This document shows positions 26,703 to 35,712 of a stretch of DNA of 64,000 nucleotides, in pieces (within the stretch, counting starts at the first letter, position 1; each line of letters begins with the position of its first letter). Made by a program: the position numbers and the translations under genes. The notes under the pieces are model-generated. The model had not been told where the DNA came from and ran no database searches. It saw only the letters and a program-made list of their open reading frames with translations. Origin of the DNA: CBDDBX01 sp965225955 (GTDB lineage Bacteria; Acidobacteriota; Aminicenantia; UBA2199); contig CBDDBX010000006.1 in assembly GCA_965225955.1 (NCBI GenBank), forward strand, positions 62,001 through 126,000, given 5' to 3'.

Positions 26703-26734
26703 GTAACGCTAGCAGTTACCTTTGATGATATAAT
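26703..26734 (+). promoter_or_regulatory. Candidate promoter and operator of the permease gene
   Basis: TATAAT at 26729-26734 with no good -35 at 17 nt; instead GTAAC-GCTAGCA-GTTAC (26703-26719), an interrupted inverted repeat, fills the -35 region. This pattern suits an activator-dependent promoter such as a metal sensor's, but no regulator gene is adjacent. Confidence 0.35.
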
Positions 26735-26751
26735 AGTGTTGGAGAAAAAAA

Positions 26752-28074
26752 ATGAACTATATAAATCAATACATAAATACATTCTCAGAGCTTCTGCAGG
26801 AGATGGCCCCCTATCTTCTTCTTGGATTTCTTTTTGCAGGAATACTTCATGTTGTCATAAAAAAAGAAAAAATACAGAAATATCTTGGAAAGAAAAACTT
26901 TGTTTCAATACTTAATGCCGCTCTTCTCGGAATCCCTCTGCCTCTCTGTTCATGTGGAGTTATCCCTACAGGCATATCTTTCAGTAAAAACGGAGCTTCA
27001 AAAGGAGCTACTATATCTTTTCTCATATCAACACCCCAGACCGGAGTAGATTCAATTCTTGTTACATATTCTCTACTGGGATTGCCTTTCGCAATTATCA
27101 GACCGATAATATCCCTTATTACCGGCCTCATAGGAGGATTTCTTACAAACACGCTAGACAAAGACGATACAGTAATCGAAGAACCTGCAACCTGCTCATC
27201 TGTAAATAGTAAACAGGAAAAACCATCTTTTAAGAAAATTATGAAGTATGCTTTTGTAGATTTTATGAGCGATATTGCCGGATGGCTTACTGTAGGACTG
27301 TTTCTTGCAGCTCTCATTTCTGTTGTTATACCTGACAATTTCTTTACTGAGTTCTCCGGCAACAACTCACTGATAGAAATGGGCCTGATGTTGCTTATGT
27401 CTATCCCTCTGTATGTATGCGCTACAGCATCAGTACCAATTGCCGCGGTTCTTCTTATGAAAGGAGTATCTCCGGGAGCAGCAATCGTGTTTCTTATGGC
27501 AGGGCCTGCAACAAATGCAGCAACAATTACAGTAATAGGAAATGCTCTGGGTAAAAAATCACTCTTCGCCTACCTGAGTTCTGTTATCTCAGGAGCAATA
27601 GGGTTTGGCCTTCTGATCAACCATGTTCTCCCATCAGGGTTATTCAGTTTCAGCTCCTCCTCTCACGGGCACATCCACTCTGATGCTCTGCCGGAATGGT
27701 TCAAAATATCATCAGCCGTTATTCTGTCACTACTGATTATCTACAGCTTTATAAGAAAAAGAGTGAAAAAGAACAGAGCTTCGGTAAAAAAGAATGAAAC
27801 AGGTGTAACCCGATTGAAAGTAGAAGGAATGACCTGTAATCACTGCAAAATGAGTGTTGAAAGTAATCTGAAAAAACTATCCGGCATAAAAGAGGTGGAA
27901 GCCACCCCCGCTGCAGATTCTGTAATTATAAAAGGAAGTGGAATCAATCTACCTGAAGTAGAAAATACAATAGCAGCTCTGGGCTTTCAGGTAATCAAAA
28001 AGCCCAAAGCCACTATAAAGAAAGTAAATGACAGAAAAAGGAACAGCGTGGGAAGAGCCGGGATGCGGAGATAG
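26752..28074 (+). CDS. SO_0444-type Cu/Zn efflux permease with HMA domain
   Basis: A 440-residue permease. Two bundles of helices carry the family motif LPLCSCGVIPTG near residue 60 and a paired STPQTGVDS; the second half repeats the architecture with AGPATNAATITVIG. A short His-containing loop (SSHGHIHSD) lies before the last helix. Residues about 347-415 form a heavy-metal-associated domain with GMTCNHCKMSVESNLKKL, the CxxC copper or zinc site. It likely exports a soft metal ion across the inner membrane, receiving it through its own HMA domain. SD GGAG. No metallochaperone or regulator neighbours. Confidence 0.85.
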   Translation: MNYINQYINTFSELLQEMAPYLLLGFLFAGILHVVIKKEKIQKYLGKKNFVSILNAALLGIPLPLCSCGVIPTGISFSKNGASKGATISFLISTPQTGVDSILVTYSLLGLPFAIIRPIISLITGLIGGFLTNTLDKDDTVIEEPATCSSVNSKQEKPSFKKIMKYAFVDFMSDIAGWLTVGLFLAALISVVIPDNFFTEFSGNNSLIEMGLMLLMSIPLYVCATASVPIAAVLLMKGVSPGAAIVFLMAGPATNAATITVIGNALGKKSLFAYLSSVISGAIGFGLLINHVLPSGLFSFSSSSHGHIHSDALPEWFKISSAVILSLLIIYSFIRKRVKKNRASVKKNETGVTRLKVEGMTCNHCKMSVESNLKKLSGIKEVEATPAADSVIIKGSGINLPEVENTIAALGFQVIKKPKATIKKVNDRKRNSVGRAGMRR

Positions 28075-28089
28075 CACTCCCGGGTTTTT
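28058..28089 (+). terminator. Terminator overlapping the permease stop codon
   Basis: CCGGGA (28058-28063) pairs with TCCCGG (28078-28083), followed by G-T5. Confidence 0.6.
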
Positions 28090-28117
28090 AATTAATTTGA
28101 AATAAAACAGACAATTA

Positions 28118-28411
28118 TCAGCCTGACATCTGCATAAGGATTTCTTCAGCGTCAGCCGCCGGATTTTCCAGCTCCAGAACTCTGCAGATATCCTCACCAC
28201 TGAGTTCTATCTGACCCTTATCAACCAGAACACGGATAATTCTGTTTTCAAAGCAGAATGTCAGCTCTTCACTTACTGCGCTATCTATTTCACCTGAAGC
28301 CAGAAGCATACTTATTTCCGGAAGCAACTGGTAGTAGTACCAGTCCGTAAACCTTTCTGCTCTGGCACCAATTCTTTTATTATCTTCTCTGCTAAGCTTA
28401 GAGTTAAACAT
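28118..28411 (-). CDS. Conserved small hypothetical protein
   Basis: I start at ATG 28411 (SD GGAGGTGG), giving 97 residues; a longer reading to 28447 lacks an SD. The protein is acidic and helical (WYYYQLLPEISMLLASGEID; LTFCFENRIIRVLVDKGQIE; CRVLELENPAADAEEILMQM) with no recognised domain. It lies downstream of the S4 gene in the same orientation, 73 nt away, and may share its transcript. Confidence 0.5.
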   Translation of the reverse strand: MFNSKLSREDNKRIGARAERFTDWYYYQLLPEISMLLASGEIDSAVSEELTFCFENRIIRVLVDKGQIELSGEDICRVLELENPAADAEEILMQMSG

Positions 28412-28483
28412 AGACCCCACCTCCACTCTTTGCCTTAATCCACACAATAGTCACTGCCTGTAAAACAGCAGCTCCTGTTGAGA

Positions 28484-29095
28484 TTATCTTGAATAGTACT
28501 CAACTATTAGTGATACCTGAGCATCCAGAGAGATATCATCGTCTCCGGGGGCTCCAGAGATCTTTAAACTCATTAACTCCTGATCCGGTGTTATAAAACC
28601 GGGAACAGTGGAAGCTGTTAACTCTCTTCCTGTAAAAATATGAAGCTTTTTACTCTTCTCTCTTACAGCAACAATATCTCCTTCTGACAACATATATGAT
28701 GGTATATCAACTTTCTTACCATTAACAGTTATGTGTCCATGTGAAATGTACTGCCTTGCAGCAAATATAGTAGGAGCAAAGCCACTACGGGTAAGAACCG
28801 ATACAAGCCTTAATTCCAGAAGTCTCATAAGATTTGCTCCGGTATCACCTTTCAGTTTAGCTGCTTTCAGATAACAACGTCTCATCTGCTTTTCACTAAC
28901 ATAATACCAGGCTCTTACTTTCTGTTTTTCCATTAACTGCTTTTTGTATACAGTTTCTCTGGACCTGCCGGATCTGTTTCTCTGTACCCCCGGCGCTCCG
29001 GGCTTAAAATCCATAATACGCTCTGCTTTAGGAGTCAGAGGAATCCCAATTTTTCTTGATAATTTAACTTTTGAAAACTTATTATTCAAATCCAT
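28484..29095 (-). CDS. rpsD: 30S ribosomal protein S4 (uS4)
   Basis: A 203-residue S4. The N-terminal rRNA-binding part is KLSRKIGIPLTPKAERIMDF...PGAPGVQ; the S4 RNA-binding domain (about residues 94-160) has RLVSVLTRSGFAPTIFAARQ, ISHGHITVNGKKVDIPSY. No zinc cysteines (C- type) are present. It is outside an rpoA/rpsM/rpsK ribosomal cluster, as often seen in spirochaetes. SD GGAGG just before the ATG. Confidence 0.95.
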   Translation of the reverse strand: MDLNNKFSKVKLSRKIGIPLTPKAERIMDFKPGAPGVQRNRSGRSRETVYKKQLMEKQKVRAWYYVSEKQMRRCYLKAAKLKGDTGANLMRLLELRLVSVLTRSGFAPTIFAARQYISHGHITVNGKKVDIPSYMLSEGDIVAVREKSKKLHIFTGRELTASTVPGFITPDQELMSLKISGAPGDDDISLDAQVSLIVEYYSR

Positions 29096-29120
29096 CCTCC
29101 TATTTTTTGTAGGAAAGCCT

Positions 29121-29150
29121 ATTTTATCATTTCACAAAAGAAAAAGTCAA
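29121..29150 (-). promoter_or_regulatory. rpsD promoter
   Basis: Minus-strand TTGACT (29150-29145), 18 nt, TAAAAT (29126-29121). It is divergent from the histidine kinase promoter. Confidence 0.65.
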
Positions 29151-29179
29151 CAAAGAACGCCTATTAAAGCAGAAAAACT

Positions 29180-29208
29180 TTGACTAAATCATATTCAAAT
29201 CATATAAT
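29180..29208 (+). promoter_or_regulatory. Promoter of the histidine kinase-ABC operon
   Basis: TTGACT (29180-29185), 17 nt, TATAAT (29203-29208), 30 nt before the start codon. Confidence 0.75.
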
Positions 29209-29237
29209 AGGCCTTCATACTATTAAAAGGCTTACTT

Positions 29238-31193
29238 ATGACAAATAAAAAAAACACTCAGCAAAATTTTCAGCTTGAACAACTCATAAAAGAGAATCAG
29301 CTCCTTAAAGCAGAAAACTACAAACTCTGCAACAGAATTGCAGAGTTCAATACAACAGAAGCAAAGTACCTTTCAGTGTTTGAGACCTCAACAGATGCGA
29401 TATTCCTTATCGATGATTCCTGGAAAATTATAGACGTAAATCTTGCAGCATCAGAAATGTTTGGGAGATCTAAAAAAAACCTGAAAAAAAGTCTGTTTAC
29501 ATCAATTACCCCAAACATAAAATTTTCATCACTCAAACCATCCAGAATCGTAGCCAGAGGGGACCTCTTTTTTCAGGAAACTCAGGGATACAGAATGAGA
29601 TCCGACAAAACATTTCCAATTGAAGTAACCATAAGAAAACTTAAAAAATTCCAGGATAAACTATTTTTCGTTCATATCCACGATATAACTGAAAAACAGA
29701 AAACCCTTGACGAACTCAAACTGCTGGTAACAGCCATTGAACAGGCCAGCGAAACAGTCATGATTACTGATTCAAAAGGCATTATACAGTACGTTAATCA
29801 GGCTTTTGAAGAAAATTCCGGTTATACCAAAGAGGAAGTTTTAGGAAAAAGCCCTTCAATATTTAAAAGTGGAAAACAGAGCTCTCAGTTCTACAGCAAG
29901 TTATGGAACCTGATTTCTCAGGGCCAGACATGGAAAGGAGAACTTATTAACCTAAGAAAAGATCGCTCGGAATATAAAGAAGATGTTGCCATTTCACCTG
30001 TCTTCAATGGCCTTGGACAGATAAATAACTTTGTAGCTGTCAAGAAAGATATCACTGTTGAACATGAGCTTGAAAATCAGCTGAGAGAATCACAGAAACT
30101 TGAAGCCATTGGAACTCTGGCAGGTGGCATCGCCCACGATTTCAACAATATTCTCAGCGCCATAATGGGATATGCAGAACTATCCCTTTTTAAAACAGAA
30201 GACAAAGAAACAATAACAAATAGTCTTACAAGAATCATGTCTGCATCATCAAGAGCCAAAGAGCTAATAGATCAGATACTTACCTTCAGCAGAAAAAACG
30301 AGTTAACAAGAAAAGTTCAGAATATAAGTGCAGTAGTAGCTGACACAGTGAGCCTCATAAAAGTAACAGCTCCTTCAGGAGTTAAAGTAGAAACCAGTAT
30401 AGACAGCTTCTGCTATGCAGATGCCAATGCAGGACAACTCAGACAGGTTATTCTTAATTTATGCACTAATGCATTCTATGCAATGAAGAAAAAAGGTGGC
30501 ACTCTGGATATAGAACTGAAACCCGATAAGTACTATACCGATTCTACAGAAAAGTCTATAAGAATTACTGTATCAGATACAGGTACAGGTATTCCGGCAG
30601 ATATTGTAGACAGAATTTTTGATCCTTACTTTACTACAAAACCTCAGGAAGACGGCACAGGACTGGGACTTTCCGTTACCCACGGAATAGTCAGATCCCA
30701 CGGAGGCCACATAAAATGCTTTTCAGAAACAGATAAAGGTACAACTTTTACTCTGTGGATTCCTCAGGCAATTACAACTGAATATTCATCAGAAGAAGAG
30801 CAGAGTCAGATTCCTTCAGGTAAAGGAAAAATTCTTGTAGTGGATGACGAACCCTATCTTGCAGAACTGACTACAACATTTCTGAAAGATCTTGGTTATC
30901 AGGTAACCTCATACAGCGATAGCGAAAAGGCTCTCAGCCATCTTACCAGACAGAATGCAGATTTTGATCTTCTGATAACAGATTTTAAAATGCCTGCTAT
31001 AGACGGAATTGAGCTTATAAGAATATTGAGAGAAACGGACAACAGTACTCCGGCAATAATCTGCAGTGGCTTCATAGCAGATATACCGATTAACAAACTG
31101 GACAGATTATCAGGAACATCAACAATCCAGAAACCCGTAAACCTGAGAGAACTGGGATGGCAGGTTCATGATATAATGGATAGAGATGAATAG
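29238..31193 (+). CDS. Hybrid sensor histidine kinase (PAS-PAS-HisKA-HATPase-REC)
   Basis: A 651-residue soluble kinase with no transmembrane segment. A short coiled coil (1-35) leads into PAS1 (about 42-155) and PAS2 (about 160-278, TDSKGIIQYVNQAFEENSGYT). The phosphoacceptor is H300 in GGIAHDFNNILS, an H-box typical of hybrid kinases; N-box LNLCTNAFYAM, G1 DTGTGIP and G2 GTGLGLSVTHG follow. The C-terminal receiver (about 530-648) has DD in VVDDEPY and phosphoacceptor D582 in LLITDFKMP. The ABC transporter genes follow with overlaps, so the kinase may regulate or be regulated by that transporter's substrate. No output domain or response regulator with DNA-binding domain is nearby. Confidence 0.9.
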   Translation: MTNKKNTQQNFQLEQLIKENQLLKAENYKLCNRIAEFNTTEAKYLSVFETSTDAIFLIDDSWKIIDVNLAASEMFGRSKKNLKKSLFTSITPNIKFSSLKPSRIVARGDLFFQETQGYRMRSDKTFPIEVTIRKLKKFQDKLFFVHIHDITEKQKTLDELKLLVTAIEQASETVMITDSKGIIQYVNQAFEENSGYTKEEVLGKSPSIFKSGKQSSQFYSKLWNLISQGQTWKGELINLRKDRSEYKEDVAISPVFNGLGQINNFVAVKKDITVEHELENQLRESQKLEAIGTLAGGIAHDFNNILSAIMGYAELSLFKTEDKETITNSLTRIMSASSRAKELIDQILTFSRKNELTRKVQNISAVVADTVSLIKVTAPSGVKVETSIDSFCYADANAGQLRQVILNLCTNAFYAMKKKGGTLDIELKPDKYYTDSTEKSIRITVSDTGTGIPADIVDRIFDPYFTTKPQEDGTGLGLSVTHGIVRSHGGHIKCFSETDKGTTFTLWIPQAITTEYSSEEEQSQIPSGKGKILVVDDEPYLAELTTTFLKDLGYQVTSYSDSEKALSHLTRQNADFDLLITDFKMPAIDGIELIRILRETDNSTPAIICSGFIADIPINKLDRLSGTSTIQKPVNLRELGWQVHDIMDRDE

Positions 31194-32091
31194 ATATACA
31201 GCAATACTTTTATTAATATTTACTTTAGGCTGCGCTTCTTCTTCAAAGGAGAACAAATCCATTAATATAGGAACCCTTAAAGGCCCGTCATCCGTAGGCC
31301 TCATAAAACTAATAGAAGATAACAGCTACAAAACCAGAATATTCAACAGCCCCATACACATCAGGCCGGAACTCCTCCAGAAGAAGCTCTCATTTGCTGT
31401 TATTCCAGCATCAATGGCTGCACTTCTATACAATAGAGGGTTTGAATACAGAATAGCTGCAGTAACAGGATGGGGCAACCTCTATATTGTAGGAAAAAAA
31501 AAGATCAGTTCTTTTGCTGAACTGAGAGGCAAATCTCTTTACATGGTGGGAAAAGGAGTTACTCCCGAAGCAATTGTCAGGTACCTCATGAAAGAAAGCA
31601 GAATCAGTAAAAATGAGATAGAACTATTATGGACATTCCCGAATCCTGCAGATCTGGGTACAGCTGCAGCTGCAGGACTTACAGATTTTGCCCTTCTCCC
31701 GGAGCCTTTCGCTTCAATGGCTGTAGCGAAAAACAGTAACCTGAAGATCTCCTTTAACATCACCTCAACCCTATCCACTAAGGTTCCGCAAACCGTACTT
31801 GTAGCAAGGAAAGATATTGCAGATGACCCTTCACGGCTCAGACATATTATTACTGCCTGCAGCACCTCATCAGAATGGGTAAACCAGAACTATAAAGAGG
31901 CAGCAACAATAGTGAAGAAGCATAAAATCATTCCTGTAATCTCCGAAGCTTCTATCAGAAGGTGTAATATAAGATTTGTTTCTGCTGCCAAAGCTGAAAA
32001 AGAGTTGTTTGTCTTTTTTGCTCTTCTGCACTCTTTCAATCCTCTTCTTACTGGTGGTAAAATACCTGATGAAGCAATTCTTATCAGGTAA
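31186..32091 (+). CDS. NMT1/SsuA-like substrate-binding lipoprotein
   Basis: A 301-residue ABC transporter binding protein. A lipobox (LLIFTLGCASS) predicts a lipoprotein with Cys16. The IGTLKGPSSVGLIKLIED start, the AVIPASMAALLYNRG stretch and ELRGKSLYMVGKGVTPEAIVRYLM fit NMT1/SsuA-like proteins that bind sulfonates, nitrate, pyrimidine precursors or similar small organic ligands. It overlaps the kinase gene by 8 nt and the permease gene by 23 nt. The exact ligand cannot be told. Confidence 0.8.
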   Translation: MNRYTAILLLIFTLGCASSSKENKSINIGTLKGPSSVGLIKLIEDNSYKTRIFNSPIHIRPELLQKKLSFAVIPASMAALLYNRGFEYRIAAVTGWGNLYIVGKKKISSFAELRGKSLYMVGKGVTPEAIVRYLMKESRISKNEIELLWTFPNPADLGTAAAAGLTDFALLPEPFASMAVAKNSNLKISFNITSTLSTKVPQTVLVARKDIADDPSRLRHIITACSTSSEWVNQNYKEAATIVKKHKIIPVISEASIRRCNIRFVSAAKAEKELFVFFALLHSFNPLLTGGKIPDEAILIR

Positions 32092-32824
32092 ATTTATTAA
32101 TCTGATTTCAATCACTATAATTGGTGGAGTGTGGTATATTGTCGCTCTTATGGTTAACAACCCCCACCTCATCCCCACTCCCCTTCAGACATTAGCTGAG
32201 ATACAGAACATTGTTATAAAAGATTCATTTTTCAGTATTACGGGGGGGTCTTTACTGAGAGGTGCCATAGCTCTCATACTCTCAGCTTTTGCAGGAGCCG
32301 GGCTTGGATTTGTTGCAGGCATGAATTCTACAGTTAACCGCCTGATACAACCAGGAATCAGCATAGTAAAATCCACACCCGTAATATCTGTTATTCTTCT
32401 GGCTCTTATATGGCTTAATCCATCAAAAGTTCCTGTTTTCACCGGCCTCTTAATAATGTTTCCCATAATTTTTGCTTCAGTATCTCTTGGTGTATCCCAG
32501 ACAGATTCACATCTACTTGAAATGGCAAAAGTTTTCAGGATTAACCCCTTCAAAGTCTTTACCGACATATACATTCCTTCTATTCTGCCTCACCTGATTC
32601 AAAGTATATCTACAGCTTTTGGAATAGGATGGAAAGCAATCATTGCCAGCGAAGTGTTAAGTCAGCCATCAATTGCAATAGGTACCGAAATGCAGAATTC
32701 CCAGATGCTACTTAATGTACCAGGAGTAGCAGGGTGGACAGTAATAGCTCTGATTCTGAGCTCTGCATTCGATACTCTGCTGAAACTTGCAGAAAAGAAA
32801 CTACTTAAATGGAGAACCCTTTGA
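32069..32824 (+). CDS. ABC transporter permease, SsuC-like
   Basis: I start at ATG 32069 (251 residues), inside the end of the binding-protein gene; the open frame extends further upstream but overlaps that gene by 116 nt. Six helices and the BPD_transp_1 EAA-type loop (EMAKVFRINPFKVFTDIYIPSILPHL read in two parts) mark an inner-membrane permease; IGWKAIIASEVLSQP is typical of the SsuC/TauC group. Overlaps the ATPase gene by 16 nt. Confidence 0.85.
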   Translation: MKQFLSGKFINLISITIIGGVWYIVALMVNNPHLIPTPLQTLAEIQNIVIKDSFFSITGGSLLRGAIALILSAFAGAGLGFVAGMNSTVNRLIQPGISIVKSTPVISVILLALIWLNPSKVPVFTGLLIMFPIIFASVSLGVSQTDSHLLEMAKVFRINPFKVFTDIYIPSILPHLIQSISTAFGIGWKAIIASEVLSQPSIAIGTEMQNSQMLLNVPGVAGWTVIALILSSAFDTLLKLAEKKLLKWRTL

Positions 32825-33510
32825 TTAACATCAGAAACCTTTCTGTAAAATTCGATGAAAAAAACATTTTTTCCGACTTTTCCATAGATTTTGAGTACAG
32901 CAGAATAACTGCTGTAATGGGGCCTTCGGGGTGTGGTAAAACCACCCTTTCAAGAGTGCTGTCGGGACTTACTATCCCGGATACTGGCAGTATTGATGGT
33001 ATAGGAAATAACAGAATATCCATGATTTTTCAGGAAAACAGACTACTTCCATGGAAAACCGCTGGAGACAATATAAAGCTTGTATTAAAAGAGATGCAAC
33101 CGGAAGCAGCTACCCGGCAGACCCATTACCTCCTTCAGAAATTCGGACTATCTCAGCTTGAGAATAAGTTCCCATCCCAGCTAAGTGGAGGAATGAAGCA
33201 GAGAGTATCCATTGCAAGAGCCCTTGCCTGCCCCTCAGAAATACTGATAATGGATGAGCCTTTTAAAGCACTTGATATGAAAACAGAAAAAAGCGTAATA
33301 GATACATTCAGGGAACTTCACAATAAAACTCCCAGAACAACAATACTTATAACCCATTCTCCTTCAGAAGCTCTGGCAATAGCAGATAGAATTGTTCTAT
33401 TAAAAAATACCCCTGCTGAAATTGATCTGGATATCAGAAAACCTTTTAAATCCGACAAAGATCTTCTCAAAAAACTGGAACACTCTATCATGTCTGCAGA
33501 GACAGTTTGA
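32809..33510 (+). CDS. ABC transporter ATPase, SsuB-like
   Basis: A 233-residue ATPase: Walker A GPSGCGKTT (about 44-52), Q-loop MIFQENRLLPW, signature LSGGMKQRVSIARAL, Walker B ILIMDEPF, H-loop THSPSEAL. It energises the permease and binding lipoprotein encoded before it. Last gene of a compact four-gene kinase-transporter operon in which every neighbour overlaps. Confidence 0.9.
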   Translation: MENPLINIRNLSVKFDEKNIFSDFSIDFEYSRITAVMGPSGCGKTTLSRVLSGLTIPDTGSIDGIGNNRISMIFQENRLLPWKTAGDNIKLVLKEMQPEAATRQTHYLLQKFGLSQLENKFPSQLSGGMKQRVSIARALACPSEILIMDEPFKALDMKTEKSVIDTFRELHNKTPRTTILITHSPSEALAIADRIVLLKNTPAEIDLDIRKPFKSDKDLLKKLEHSIMSAETV

Positions 33511-33558
33511 ATTAAAAGCTTTGCTGGAGTAGAATCTGCCATTAACTGGAGGTTTTTA

Positions 33559-34836
33559 ATGTTAAAAAAGCTACTTATTCTTTCTATTTTACTAACTATC
33601 TCTATTTCACTTTCCGCTCAGATCAGCTGGTTTAAAGATGGAGCCCTGAGAGTTGACTACTATCTCGGCGGTAACAGCGAAACCCAGCGGGTTTATATTG
33701 ATGATATGAAAAGAGAACAGTTCTGGGGAGGCCCGGTAAAAAACCTTATTGACAAATTCAACTACGGCAACTACAGATTCAGGGTTCTGGATGCAGAAAC
33801 AGGTCAGCTTCTTTTCTCAAAAGGATTTGCTTCTCTCTTTCAGGAGTGGCAAACCACCGCTGAAGCAAAGAAAATGGACAGATCTTTCTCACATACTGCC
33901 CGCTTTCCTTTCCCTTCGAAACCTGTAATCTTCAAAGTTGACAAAAGAGAGTATAAAGATGGTAAATTCAAAAACTTCTTCTCTCACAAAATTGATCCTG
34001 CTAACTATTTCATTCTGAAAGAGAGTCCTGCAAAAGCTGAAGTTGTGGAAATCCTGAAAAATGGTGCTCCCGAAAAGTGTGTTGATATTGCTTTTCTGGC
34101 TGAAGGATATACAGCAGCTGAAATGGATAAATTTGTAAAAGACGCAAAGAGGTTCACCAATTATATTCTGGAAACAGAACCTTTTAAAAAATACAAAAAA
34201 CACTTCAACACTTATGCTGTTAAATCTGTTTCCCAGGAATCAGGTACAGATATTCCGGGAAAGAGAATCTACAAAAACACAGCTCTGAACACCAGTTACT
34301 ACACATTTGATATTGCCAGATATCTCACTACCTTTGATATAAAAACATTGAGGGATTATGCTGCAAATGCTCCATACGACGCAATTTATATAATAATTAA
34401 TACTGACAAATACGGTGGCGGAGGTTTTTTTAATTTCTACACCGCCTGTACTTCAGATCACAGACTCTCTCCAATTGTTGTTACCCATGAGTTTGGTCAC
34501 GGATTTGCGGGACTTGCTGATGAGTACTACACCTCTTCTGTTGCCTATGAGAACTACTACAATCTGAAAACAGAACCCTGGGAACCTAATATCACAACCA
34601 TGGTGAATTTTGAGTCAAAATGGAAAAAAATGGTTAAGAAAGATACCCCTGTACCGACTCCAAGAGAAGAGAAATATGCAGGAGTAACAGGAGTTTTTGA
34701 AGGGGGCGGCTATGTGGCAAAAGGCGTTTACAGCCCAGCTCATGACTGCAGAATGAAAGGCAATACTGCTCCCGGATTCTGTGAGGCCTGTCAGAAAGGC
34801 ATTGAAAAGATGATTCTTTTCACCATAGATAAATAA
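33559..34836 (+). CDS. Secreted M64-family metallopeptidase
   Basis: A 425-residue protein with a signal peptide (1-20). Residues about 20-135 form the M64 N-terminal domain (GALRVDYYLGGN). The zinc-binding motif is H310-E311-FG-H314 (VVTHEFGHGFAGLADEYY), the M64 family signature; a Cys-rich C-terminus (HDCRMKGNTAPGFCEACQKG) follows. Family members include IgA peptidases of gut bacteria, but the host-IgA role cannot be assumed here. SD GGAGG. Confidence 0.9.
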   Translation: MLKKLLILSILLTISISLSAQISWFKDGALRVDYYLGGNSETQRVYIDDMKREQFWGGPVKNLIDKFNYGNYRFRVLDAETGQLLFSKGFASLFQEWQTTAEAKKMDRSFSHTARFPFPSKPVIFKVDKREYKDGKFKNFFSHKIDPANYFILKESPAKAEVVEILKNGAPEKCVDIAFLAEGYTAAEMDKFVKDAKRFTNYILETEPFKKYKKHFNTYAVKSVSQESGTDIPGKRIYKNTALNTSYYTFDIARYLTTFDIKTLRDYAANAPYDAIYIIINTDKYGGGGFFNFYTACTSDHRLSPIVVTHEFGHGFAGLADEYYTSSVAYENYYNLKTEPWEPNITTMVNFESKWKKMVKKDTPVPTPREEKYAGVTGVFEGGGYVAKGVYSPAHDCRMKGNTAPGFCEACQKGIEKMILFTIDK

Positions 34837-34871
34837 AAAGATGTAATCACAAATAAACACCAATAGACACT

Positions 34872-34900
34872 AAGGGCAATTTTCAATTGCCCTTCTTCTT
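34872..34900 (+). terminator. Terminator of the M64 peptidase gene
   Basis: AAGGGCAATT / AATTGCCCTT stem followed by CTTCTT; plus-strand T-rich tail. Confidence 0.6.
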
Positions 34901-35001
34901 AGTCATTATTTAATCTACTCAGAATTTAAAAAGTGTGTACAAAGATGGTGTAATTCGCAAATCTACTTACATTTCGTTTGTGCCTGTTCGTGGTTCCAGT
35001 C

Positions 35002-35634
35002 TCAATATCCACGCTCTTTATAGACTACCATTACGCAGAGATCCGATACGCCGAAATTCCCGGCACTGGCAATAGGAATATCCATAATCCTCTCATCAGA
35101 ATGAGACAGGGATATACCGATAAGCACCCTTGCTGTAGTTACACCTTTACTCATAAGCAGCTCTGTTATTTTAAAAGGAGGCATCATTTTCCCTGTAAGG
35201 AAAGCCACCTTTTTATTGCTTTTAACTATTTTATCAATATTTTCCGGCAGATCTTTAAAAAGGTTAACAGTAACAAGATCTTCCCACCCCATAGAGGCTT
35301 TTGCCATAAGGTACTGAACAGAACTGATTCCCGGAATAACGTCCACACCCTCTCTTCCATATCGGGCAGTAAGTTTCTCAAGAATACTATAGAAACCGGG
35401 ATCTCCATCTACAACAATCCCAACCTTCTTATGTTTCTTTATCTCCTCAAGTCGGGGCAGAACATCCTCAAACTCACCACTGTAAGGCAGAGTTTCTCTC
35501 TTATATTTGTCAAATTTTCTCAGATTTCTTTTTGAACCAAGCAAAACATCACAGTCTACAATTTTTTCATATACAGCTGGTATTATATATTCTCTTGCAC
35601 CAGGACCAATTCCAATAAGAGCTATCTTTTCCAA
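35002..35634 (-). CDS. cbiE: Cobalt-precorrin-7 C5-methyltransferase CbiE
   Basis: A tetrapyrrole methylase of about 210 residues: the SAM-binding GIGPGAREYI near the N-terminus, GDPGFYSIL, and IPGISSVQYLMAKASMGWED fit CbiE, which methylates the corrin ring in cobalamin synthesis. I prefer TTG 35634, which follows a GGAGG at normal spacing; an ATG at 35646 overlaps that SD. CbiT, its usual partner or fusion, is not present in this window. Downstream of the CobU gene in the same direction. Confidence 0.8.
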   Translation of the reverse strand: MEKIALIGIGPGAREYIIPAVYEKIVDCDVLLGSKRNLRKFDKYKRETLPYSGEFEDVLPRLEEIKKHKKVGIVVDGDPGFYSILEKLTARYGREGVDVIPGISSVQYLMAKASMGWEDLVTVNLFKDLPENIDKIVKSNKKVAFLTGKMMPPFKITELLMSKGVTTARVLIGISLSHSDERIMDIPIASAGNFGVSDLCVMVVYKERGY

Positions 35635-35712
35635 ACATACCTCCATAATAGCCAGATAATATCTGATTATACGCTATCAATCCCGGAGGGTAAAGATTGA
35701 GTTAAGAGTTCT

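Noticed and set aside
34978..35535. 185-codon plus-strand frame over cbiE
   Set aside because: Antisense to a well-supported methylase gene with conserved motifs.
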